In this document: positions 6,200-12,202 of the stretch, piece after piece | Numbering within the stretch: the first letter of the stretch is position 1 | Layout: every line of letters begins with the position of its first letter | Assembly (NCBI GenBank): GCA_026416655.1 | Contig: JAOAES010000068.1 | Coordinates: 1-12,398, forward strand | DNA length: 12,398 nt | Origin: Fimbriimonadales bacterium | GTDB taxonomy: Bacteria > Armatimonadota > Fimbriimonadia > Fimbriimonadales > GBS-DC | Direction of reading: 5' to 3' | Position numbers and translations under genes: made by a program | Notes under the pieces: generated by a model | What the model was told of the DNA's origin: nothing | The model's database searches: none | Seen by the model: only the letters and a program-made list of their open reading frames with translations

Positions 6200-7246
6200 C
6201 TACTTGAGTTTACGCACCGCCTGCACCAACCAGGTGTTCACGCTGGGACCGCCCTCGTTCAGCGCGCCCCAGTCGACCAGCGAGAGCAGCTTGATTTTGG
6301 CAGGCTCTAACTTACCGTCGCCCTTGCCTTTCGTGTCGTCGGTGATGGTAAACTGGCTCCAGAGTATACGCTTCGGTTCAGGCTTGCTTTCGCCTCCCGC
6401 CTCAAAGGTCGCTTGCCAGCGTTCACCGTCCGATTCCTCGACAAACACTGCCAGCGTGGTGGGTGTTTTGACCTGCACGACGACTTCGATTCCTGTCGTC
6501 TCGCGCAGGGCGTTGGGTTCCAGCATGCGTAGTGCGCCGAAGATATACGGGAACGGCAGGTTGTACGCCACACGCATGCCGCCTGCCTCGCGCTTGAGAG
6601 TTGTGTTCGCTGTCGCCATCCATACAAGGTAGTCGCGTTGGAAGTCGTCGAGAAAGTTCGGCGCGGCGCGGCGTGCAGGCGCTTGGCTCAGGAACTCGAA
6701 CTCATCCAGCCACATCATGCGCGTGCCCGTCTGGTCGCCGAACAGGATAGCCGCTTCGGGCGTCGCCAGAAACATCGCGCTCACATCGATCAGCCCCATC
6801 CCCTGCACATCGTCCAAGTCGAGTTTGTTGTTGACGGGCTTTGTGTCCTCCGCGAGCAAGAAGTCGCTGAGCGCGATGGTGACCTGTTGCCACTCGTTGC
6901 CGCTGATCCAGAAGGGAGCATGCCAGCGCTCGCCGCTCTCTTCCTGCAGGCTGAGCGCGAACAGCGCGGGGCGATCGGCTTTAATCCAAAAGCGGAACGC
7001 CTGCGCCCAACTTTCAGGCTCCAGATAGATAATCGCGTTCAGCTTTCCCGCCGCAGCGGTGTAGGTATAGCGTAGGGCACGCTTGCCTGCCTTCACATCG
7101 TTGGGATTCTCGGTGAGTTCGACCTTCCCGTTGGCGCCGGGCAGCACGAACCAGCCGTGCTGTTGGCTCTCGAAATCGATGCGCGATTTCGGCTCCTGCG
7201 CCCAAAGCGCGCTTATCAGTAGTCCAAACGCCGCCCATCTGTACAT
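6200..7246 (-). CDS. Exported protein with two related jelly-roll (CBM-like) domains
   Basis: 348 residues. A Sec signal peptide is visible (MYRWAAFGLLISALWA, cleavage probably before Gln17). Domain 1 (about 20-190) begins with IDFESQQHGWFV and contains EESGERWHAPF and WLDEFEF. Domain 2 (about 200-348) begins FLDDFQRDYLVW and contains EESDGERWQATF. Both share the order ES-(D)-GERW, a later Trp, then DTK...KL and a hydrophobic strand, indicating an internal duplication. This resembles CBM11/CIA30-type beta-sandwiches that bind glycans or assist assembly of envelope complexes. No catalytic motif is seen. Start ATG 7244-7246 has GGAG 6 nt upstream and begins the signal peptide; the in-frame GTG at 7256-7258 lies on that GGAG and is unlikely. 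The ECF sigma operon follows after 30 bp, possibly co-transcribed. Confidence 0.78.
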   Translation of the reverse strand: MYRWAAFGLLISALWAQEPKSRIDFESQQHGWFVLPGANGKVELTENPNDVKAGKRALRYTYTAAAGKLNAIIYLEPESWAQAFRFWIKADRPALFALSLQEESGERWHAPFWISGNEWQQVTIALSDFLLAEDTKPVNNKLDLDDVQGMGLIDVSAMFLATPEAAILFGDQTGTRMMWLDEFEFLSQAPARRAAPNFLDDFQRDYLVWMATANTTLKREAGGMRVAYNLPFPYIFGALRMLEPNALRETTGIEVVVQVKTPTTLAVFVEESDGERWQATFEAGGESKPEPKRILWSQFTITDDTKGKGDGKLEPAKIKLLSLVDWGALNEGGPSVNTWLVQAVRKLK

Positions 7247-7260
7247 GGCTGTCTCCACAA

Positions 7261-7266
7261 AGTATA
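7261..7266 (-). promoter_or_regulatory. -10 box for the two-domain exported protein gene
   Basis: The minus strand reads GGTGTATACTTTGTGGAG. TATACT lies 14 nt before the ATG, so the 5' UTR would be only about 8 nt and the GGAG would sit at its very start. The -35 region is weak. The rest of the gap up to the tRNA (7267-7421) shows no gene or clear terminator; only a small TACC/GGTA hairpin lies near 7410-7420. Confidence 0.5.
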
Positions 7267-7421
7267 CACCTGATTGGCTGACGGGGTTTCGGGAAGGGTT
7301 TTAGGGGCGAGTGGAAACGCGTGTTCAATCAGGGGATACGGCATGCAGGGTATTGGGCTGGTGGACACACAAGGGCAAGGGATGGTAGGACACGCGGGCA
7401 CAGGACGCTACCGATGGTATC

Positions 7422-7505
7422 TGGTGCCCAGGGCGGGATTCGAACCCGCACGGGTTGCCCCAGAGGATTTTAAGTCCCCCGCGTCTGCCGTTCCGCCACC
7501 TGGGC
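7422..7505 (-). tRNA. tRNA-Leu (anticodon UAA)
   Basis: The minus strand folds as a tRNA: acceptor stem GCCCAGG/CCTGGGC, D arm GCG/CGC around GAACGGCAGA, anticodon stem GGGGA/TCCTC with loop CTTAAAA (anticodon UAA at 7470-7472), a class II variable arm (GGGGCAACCC) and T arm GCGGG-TTCGAAT-CCCGC. The 3' CCA is encoded (7422-7424) after discriminator A. The long variable arm and A73 agree with leucine. A TATAAT box ends 9 nt before the mature 5' end, so the 5' leader is only a few bases. Confidence 0.97.
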
Positions 7506-7514
7506 TGGGGCAAA

Positions 7515-7520
7515 ATTATA
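7515..7520 (-). promoter_or_regulatory. -10 box of tRNA-Leu promoter (GGTATAAT)
   Basis: The minus strand reads AAGGTATAATTTTG, a perfect -10 box with GG in front. It is 9 nt from the mature tRNA 5' end. The region 17 bp upstream shows no TTGACA-like box and overlaps the divergent promoter at 7552-7557. Confidence 0.75.
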
Positions 7521-7551
7521 CCTTGTATCACTGTGGCTGCAGGCATGGGGG

Positions 7552-7557
7552 TATAAT
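7552..7557 (+). promoter_or_regulatory. -10 box for the YHS-domain protein gene (GGTATAAT)
   Basis: The plus strand reads GGGGGTATAATACAGG. The -10 box is perfect and preceded by G residues; a strong AGGAGG (7566-7571) follows 8 nt before the ATG at 7580. The divergent -10 box of the tRNA lies 31 bp away, so the two upstream halves overlap. Confidence 0.75.
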
Positions 7558-7579
7558 ACAGGCTTAGGAGGAACCGACG

Positions 7580-8239
7580 ATGCGCAATTTCGGACTGGTA
7601 GTTGCTGTGTTCGCGATGAGCTTTACGATTAGCTCCATCGCCTTTGTGCAGACGAATAAGACGAGCAGTCAGAAACCCCAGCAGACGAAACAGACCACAG
7701 CGAAGAAGCAAGAGGTGCGATGCCCTGTTACGGGCAAGGTCATCACCGACATCAAGAAAGCCCCCAAGCTGACCTATCAGGGCAAGACTTACTACTTCAG
7801 CTGTCAGAACTGCCTTGCGGAGTTCAGGAAGAACCCCCAGAAGTATATTCAGCAGGCGTCAAACACCCGCACCGTAAGCAACACCGCCGCTACGAAGGAA
7901 GGCAGCGCCTGCTGCAGTGGCGAGACGAAGGCAGAAGGCGCCGCCTGCTGTGCAGGTGACAAAGCGACCGCACAAAAAACAGGTGGCTGCTGCGCAGACA
8001 AGCAGTCAGCCACGCAGACTGCCGCAGCAACCGCCCCTGCCGACAAACTCATCTGCCCCGTCTCGGGCGAGGAGCTGGAAGAGGCGTCCGCAGTCCGTTT
8101 CACTTACAACGGCAAGGTCTATTACACCTGCTGCAACGGCTGCAAGAGCAAGTTCCTGAAAGACCCCGAAACCTTCGCTAAGAAGGCGGAAGAGGTCTCC
8201 AAACTGCAGGGCAAGCCTGAGAAGGCAGACACGAAGTAG
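7580..8239 (+). CDS. Secreted tandem YHS-domain protein with Cys-Cys linker (metal-binding)
   Basis: 219 residues. An N-terminal hydrophobic segment (3-23) is a signal peptide or anchor, followed by a Lys/Gln/Thr-rich stretch (24-45). YHS domain 1 (about 46-92) has CPVTG with Cys48, and YFSCQNC with Cys75 and Cys78. YHS domain 2 (about 157-202) has CPVSG with Cys159, and YYTCCNGC with Cys184, Cys185 and Cys188. The linker (about 105-145) contains three Cys-Cys pairs at 111-112, 123-124 and 137-138, each beside Gly/Ala and with Lys-rich spacing. YHS domains are common in metal transporters and metal-sensing proteins, usually as one copy. A role in binding soft metals such as copper, nickel or mercury outside the membrane is inferred; no transporter or metal regulator is adjacent. 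AGGAGG 8 nt upstream fixes the start at ATG 7580-7582. Confidence 0.85.
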   Translation: MRNFGLVVAVFAMSFTISSIAFVQTNKTSSQKPQQTKQTTAKKQEVRCPVTGKVITDIKKAPKLTYQGKTYYFSCQNCLAEFRKNPQKYIQQASNTRTVSNTAATKEGSACCSGETKAEGAACCAGDKATAQKTGGCCADKQSATQTAAATAPADKLICPVSGEELEEASAVRFTYNGKVYYTCCNGCKSKFLKDPETFAKKAEEVSKLQGKPEKADTK

Positions 8240-8265
8240 GTCGCTGCGCCTTTACTTGGCTGACC

Positions 8266-8296
8266 TGTAGGGGCGCGTCCGCGACGCGCCCCTACA
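8266..8296. repeat. Perfect 14-bp-stem GC-rich palindrome, REP-like or terminator
   Basis: Arms 8266-8279 (TGTAGGGGCGCGTC) and 8283-8296 (GACGCGCCCCTACA) pair without mismatch around CGC. It lies 26 bp after the YHS gene stop. The stem is very stable, but no U-run follows on either strand, so it looks more like a dispersed palindromic repeat that may also block exonucleases or end transcription. The rest of the gap (8240-8403) holds phased TTTCAGT repeats and the next gene's ribosome-binding site. Confidence 0.75.
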
Positions 8297-8327
8297 ACTA
8301 TTCGAGACCCCTTTCCCCAACAAAGCC

Positions 8328-8366
8328 TTTCAGTCCCCAAGCAATCTTTTTCAGTGGATTTTCAGT
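8328..8366 (+). promoter_or_regulatory. Three phased TTTCAGT direct repeats upstream of the sigma-like gene
   Basis: TTTCAGT starts at 8328, 8349 and 8360. The spacings of 21 and 11 bp are close to two turns and one turn of DNA, so all three copies face the same side of the helix. They end 37 bp before the ATG at 8404. This is the usual look of a regulator binding site, though the binding protein is unknown. Confidence 0.45.
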
Positions 8367-8403
8367 GCCCTGTCGTATCCTCTTGCGTGTACGGAGGTGC
8401 GAT

Positions 8404-9042
8404 ATGGCACATACAACCGATTTTTATGAGGCATGGCTTGAGCAGCAACAGGAGCGGGAACTGGCGGAGTGGCTTCGCTTTGCGGAGGATTATGCCCAGC
8501 GTTGGCTCCAGCGGCGCAACGCGATGAATCCTGCGCCCCTGTGTCAGCAGGACTTAGAGGACATCCTCAGCGAGGCGCGTATCGCCGTGCTGCGCTTCAA
8601 GCTGCCCGAGCATGCCGCGCATTGGGAGCCGTGTTTGGCGGGGTTTGTGCAGCAGGTGTGTCAGCGGGCATACGGTCGCGCCCTACGCGCGCGAAGAGCG
8701 CACCAATCGCTGGAAGTGTTGCCGGAGTCGCTGCATCCGCGTTGCGAGACGCCGACGGAGCATCTGGACGACACGCGATTCGCAGCGCGTGTGGCAACGG
8801 CGTTGCGGGAAATGCCCTGCCACCACGCGGTGGCGTTCGTACTCGCGCTGGAGGCGGAACTGGCGGAAATGCTGGTTGAGCAGGGGGCGCTGGACGCCTC
8901 TTATCGCGGGCTGGCGTCGCTCGCGCCCCTGCCCGATAAGACGATTGCCGCAATCCTAAACCTCACGCCACGCGCGGTCATCCGCGCCCGGCAGCACGCG
9001 CGAGAGAAGCTACGGAAGCGACTTCACCCGTACTTCGGGTAG
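8404..9042 (+). CDS. Divergent sigma-70-like (ECF-type) protein, orphan
   Basis: 212 residues. The N-terminal half has a region-2-like part (QQDLEDILSEARIAVLRF, 48-65; FVQQVCQRAYGRALRARR, 81-98) and the C-terminal end has a clear region-4-like helix-turn-helix (PDKTIAAILNLTPRAVIRAR, 178-197, then QHAREKLRKRL). Between them is a longer, helical segment (125-175) than in standard ECF factors. The C-terminal match is better than the N-terminal one, so it may be a diverged sigma factor or a regulator built on sigma domains. Start ATG 8404 is chosen because GGAGGT (8393-8398) lies 5 nt upstream; the in-frame GTG at 8365 has no such site. No anti-sigma gene is adjacent. The 3' end overlaps the secA 3' end by 19 bp on the other strand. 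Confidence 0.72.
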   Translation: MAHTTDFYEAWLEQQQERELAEWLRFAEDYAQRWLQRRNAMNPAPLCQQDLEDILSEARIAVLRFKLPEHAAHWEPCLAGFVQQVCQRAYGRALRARRAHQSLEVLPESLHPRCETPTEHLDDTRFAARVATALREMPCHHAVAFVLALEAELAEMLVEQGALDASYRGLASLAPLPDKTIAAILNLTPRAVIRARQHAREKLRKRLHPYFG

Positions 9043-12000
9043 CAACACTTCTTATACTTCTTGCCGCTACCGCAGGGGCACGGGTCATTGCGTCCTATCT
9101 TGCCGCTGGATGCACCGCCCACGCTGGCGGTTGACGCCTCAGCGTCTTCGGCAAGCCGCTGCACGCCCATGCCGCCGCGCGCGCCCGCCATCGCGGGGTT
9201 CGCATCGCCTGCAATCCGCACCACTTGACGCGGCTGCGGTGGCGCAACCTGTGCGTGGAACAGGAACATCACCACATCGTTGCGTATCGCGTGCAGCGTG
9301 TCCGCGAATACCTTCGCCGACTCCTGCTTGTACGCCACCAGCGGGTCGATCTGACCGTAGCCGCGCAGCCCGATGCCCTCGCGCAGGTACTCCATCGACG
9401 CCAGATGTTCCACCCAGCGGCGCGTGATGACCTGCAGCATGAAATATCGCTCCATTTCGCGCACGAGATCCGCGCCGAGCTGCTCCTCGCGCATCGCGTA
9501 CGCCTGTTCCGCCCACTCGCGCACCTGATCCAGCAGCAGGTCGTGCCGCGTGAAGGTGAAGTCGTCGGGCTTGACGAAGAACTCCAGCGGGAAAATCGTG
9601 TTCAGCCGCTGATACAGACCCTGCAGATCCCACTCAGTGGGCGGCAAGTTGCGTGGGGCGAACTCGTCGACGACTTCCGAGACTACCTCGTCGATGTAGG
9701 TCAGCGCAAGGTCGCGCGTGCCCTCGCCGAACAGCACCCGACGGCGCAGGTTGTAAATCTGCAGACGCTGGTTGTTCAGCACATCGTCATACTGCAACAC
9801 ATGCTTGCGGATGGAGAAGTTGTGCAGCTCCACGCGCTTTTGCGCCCCCTCGATGGCTTTGGTGAGCATCTTTGCCTCAAGCGGCTCATCTTCGGGCCAG
9901 GTCTTCAGCAGGGGGCTGTTGCGCAGGTTCTCGGCGAACAGGCGCACGAGTTCATCTTCCAGCGACAGGTAGAAGCGCGATTCGCCGGGGTCGCCCTGTC
10001 GCCCGGAGCGTCCGCGCAGCTGGTTGTCGATGCGGCGGCTCTCGTGGCGTTCCGTGCCCAGCACGAACAGTCCCCCGAGTTTGCGCACCTCCTCGGCGGC
10101 GACGGAGCGTTCCTGTTCGGAGAGGGGCAGCGGCGGCGCAGCGCGCACCTTGCCTCCGCGTCGGAACGAAATCTCTTCTTGGGGCGTGGCTTCGGCGTTG
10201 TCTGCGCCGTCCTCGCTCTCGGGCTTCGGCTCCTGTTTCACAATCGAGCCACCCAGCAGGATGTCCACGCCGCGCCCCGCCATGTTGGTCGCAATCGTCA
10301 CCGCACCTTTACGCCCCGCCTCGGCGATAATCGCCGCCTCCTTCTCGTGGTACTTCGCGTTCAGCACATTGTGCGGAATGCCATGCTCCATCGCCTCGAT
10401 GAAGTAATCGGCGTTCGCTTCGGGCAGCTCCCAGTGTTCGAGGAACCATTTCACGTGGGCAGGGTCGGTCGGGCTGGTGGGCAGCCCCAAATCACGCAAC
10501 ATCGGCGTAATCTGGCGCATCGAGAGCGTGTTTAGGGGCATCAGCAGCGTCTTGCGCCACTCCTCTTTTTTGGCTTTCTCAATGCTCTTGTTCGTCTCCA
10601 GCTCACGCCGCACGCGCTCGATGAGCGTCAGCAGCTGCAGTTTGTCGAAGGTCAATCGCGAGGAGACCACCTCCGACATCTCGATGGAGCGTGTACCGAC
10701 CAGCACCGGCTGCTGCTTGGTGTAGAGGCGCAGGATCTCCAGCGCAATCCCGCGCAGCTTCGCTTCCATATTCTTGTAGACCACGTCGGGGTGATCGACG
10801 CGAATCATGGGGCGGTGCGTCGGGATGCACACCACATCCATACCGTAAATCTTGCGGAACTCTTCCTCTTCGGTTTTCGCCGTGCCCGTCATGCCCGCGA
10901 GTTTCTGATAGAGTCGGAAGTAGTTCTGGAAGGTCACGACGGCAATCGTCTGGCTCTCCTGCTTGATGGGCACGCCCTCTTTCGCCTCCAACGCCTGATG
11001 AATGCCGTCGCTGAAGCGTCTGCCGTGCATCAGGCGTCCTGTGAACTCGTCGACGATGATAATCTCGCCGCCGCGCACCACGTAGTGAATGTCTTTCTTG
11101 AAGTAGCCGTGCGCCTTGAGCGCGGCGTTGATGTAGGGCATTAACTCCACCTCGTCGGCGAGGTTTTTCACGCCCATCATCTGCTCCAGCCGCTCAGTTC
11201 CCTCTTCCGTGAGTGTCACGGCGTGGTGCTTCTCGTCCACCACATAGTCGCGTCCTGCCTGCAGACGGCGCACATACGAATCCACGCGCGTGTAGATCGT
11301 CAAATCTTCTTCAATCTGCCCGGAGATGATGTGCGGGGTGCGCGCTTCGTCGATGAGGATGCTGTCCACCTCGTCGATAATCGCGTAGTAGAGTTCGCGC
11401 TGGGAGAGGTCATCAGGCGAGTAGACCATGTTATCGCGCAGGTAATCAAAAGCGTATTCGTGGTTGGTGCCGTAGGTGATGTCGGCGGCGTAGGCTTCCT
11501 TGCGGGTGACCTCGCGCAGGTGCAGATAGCGCGGGTCGGGGTGCTGGTAGCCGGGTTCGTAGATATAGGAGCCGCCGCGTTCGTCGGTCTCCGCGCTTTG
11601 CCCCTGAATCACGCCGACGCTCAGCCCAAGCAGGTGGTAGATGGGTGCCATCCACACGGCGTCGCGTCGCGCGAGGTAGTCGTTCACGGTGACCAGATGC
11701 ACGCCCTTGCCCAGCAGCGCATTCAGATACAGGGGCAGCGTGGCGACGAGCGTCTTGCCCTCGCCTGTTTTCATCTCGGCGATGCGCCCTTGATGCAGTA
11801 CGATACCGCCGATCAGCTGCACATCGAAGTGGCGCATGTTCAGCGTGCGGCGCGCCGCCTCGCGACACGCTGCGAACGCCTCGGGCAGAATGTCGTCCAG
11901 CGTTTCGCCATCCTGCAATCGTTTTTTGAATTCGTCTGTTTTCGCTCTCAGTTGTTCGTTGGATAACGCCTGAAAGTCGGGTTCGAGCGCGTTGATTTTC

Positions 12001-12077
12001 TGGACGACGCTCATCAGCCGCTTCACATCGCGCTCGCTGGTGTCCATCAACTTCTTAAGCCACTCTCTAACAATCAT
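9024..12077 (-). CDS. secA: Preprotein translocase ATPase SecA
   Basis: 1017-residue motor that drives Sec-dependent export through SecYEG at the inner membrane. Positions here count from an ATG three bases further upstream. Walker A is MKTGEGKT (103-110); the DEVD Walker B is at 236-239; the preprotein cross-linking domain follows (about 247-390). NBD2 has VGTRSIEMSE (461-470), HNVLNAKYHEKEA (570-582), TNMAGRGVDILLGGS (598-612) and GTERHESRRIDNQLRGRSGRQGDPGESRF (675-703). The C-terminal zinc site is CPCGSGKKYKKCC, with a final Cys where E. coli has His. About 83 extra residues lie between VGTRSIEMSE and HNVLNAK, and an acidic Pro-rich stretch lies at 613-650. Two ATGs are adjacent; GGAGG at 12083-12087 is only 2 nt from the first and 5 nt from the second, so the second (12075-12077) is preferred. 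Confidence 0.97.
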   Translation of the reverse strand: MIVREWLKKLMDTSERDVKRLMSVVQKINALEPDFQALSNEQLRAKTDEFKKRLQDGETLDDILPEAFAACREAARRTLNMRHFDVQLIGGIVLHQGRIAEMKTGEGKTLVATLPLYLNALLGKGVHLVTVNDYLARRDAVWMAPIYHLLGLSVGVIQGQSAETDERGGSYIYEPGYQHPDPRYLHLREVTRKEAYAADITYGTNHEYAFDYLRDNMVYSPDDLSQRELYYAIIDEVDSILIDEARTPHIISGQIEEDLTIYTRVDSYVRRLQAGRDYVVDEKHHAVTLTEEGTERLEQMMGVKNLADEVELMPYINAALKAHGYFKKDIHYVVRGGEIIIVDEFTGRLMHGRRFSDGIHQALEAKEGVPIKQESQTIAVVTFQNYFRLYQKLAGMTGTAKTEEEEFRKIYGMDVVCIPTHRPMIRVDHPDVVYKNMEAKLRGIALEILRLYTKQQPVLVGTRSIEMSEVVSSRLTFDKLQLLTLIERVRRELETNKSIEKAKKEEWRKTLLMPLNTLSMRQITPMLRDLGLPTSPTDPAHVKWFLEHWELPEANADYFIEAMEHGIPHNVLNAKYHEKEAAIIAEAGRKGAVTIATNMAGRGVDILLGGSIVKQEPKPESEDGADNAEATPQEEISFRRGGKVRAAPPLPLSEQERSVAAEEVRKLGGLFVLGTERHESRRIDNQLRGRSGRQGDPGESRFYLSLEDELVRLFAENLRNSPLLKTWPEDEPLEAKMLTKAIEGAQKRVELHNFSIRKHVLQYDDVLNNQRLQIYNLRRRVLFGEGTRDLALTYIDEVVSEVVDEFAPRNLPPTEWDLQGLYQRLNTIFPLEFFVKPDDFTFTRHDLLLDQVREWAEQAYAMREEQLGADLVREMERYFMLQVITRRWVEHLASMEYLREGIGLRGYGQIDPLVAYKQESAKVFADTLHAIRNDVVMFLFHAQVAPPQPRQVVRIAGDANPAMAGARGGMGVQRLAEDAEASTASVGGASSGKIGRNDPCPCGSGKKYKKCCYPKYG

Positions 12078-12099
12078 CATGTCCTCCGTGATGGGGCAG

Positions 12100-12112
12100 G
12101 GTATATGATACC
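12100..12112 (-). promoter_or_regulatory. Probable secA promoter: palindromic -10 region
   Basis: The minus strand reads GGTATCATATACC, a perfect inverted repeat with GGTAT/ATACC arms around three bases. TATCAT (12105-12110) with GG in front is the best -10 candidate and lies about 27 nt before the chosen ATG. No -35 consensus is visible. The symmetry could also be an operator covering the -10 box. Confidence 0.5.
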
Positions 12113-12115
12113 TGA

Positions 12116-12148
12116 AGTGGCAGGGGACAGAAGACAGGGGCTGCCACT
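12116..12148. repeat. 8-bp inverted repeat upstream of secA
   Basis: AGTGGCAG (12116-12123) and CTGCCACT (12141-12148) are perfect complements 17 nt apart, placed where the -35 and upstream region of the secA promoter would be. The centre-to-centre spacing of about 25 bp is wide for a simple dimeric operator, so its meaning is uncertain. Confidence 0.45.
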
Positions 12149-12162
12149 GGAGGGATCTCTGT

Positions 12163-12202
12163 GCGGAGGTTGGAGGCGGAGGCTACCAACCTCAACCTCC
12201 GC
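12163..12202 (-). promoter_or_regulatory. Competing stem-loops at the mazG end, possible attenuator or terminator
   Basis: The RNA from the minus strand can form three overlapping stems: 12196-12202 with 12176-12182 (7 bp), 12193-12202 with 12163-12172 (10 bp) and 12186-12193 with 12166-12173 (8 bp). The 10-bp stem excludes both others; the 7- and 8-bp stems could coexist only as a pseudoknot. The mazG stop codon (12192-12194) lies inside. No U-run follows. Confidence 0.4.

Noticed and set aside
7261..7421. Terminator after tRNA-Leu
   Set aside because: Only a 4-bp TACC/GGTA hairpin is visible and there is no T-run, so no terminator is called.
8328..8366. CRISPR-like repeats
   Set aside because: The repeat unit is 7 bp with spacers of 14 and 4 bp, far too short for CRISPR; a protein-binding site is more likely.
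8365..9042. GTG start for the sigma-like gene at 8365
   Set aside because: The strong GGAGGT at 8393-8398 would lie inside the coding region; ATG 8404 has ideal spacing to it.
9225..10535. Long open frame (436 codons) on the plus strand opposite secA
   Set aside because: Shadow of the secA codon pattern; low complexity, no start signal and no recognisable motif.
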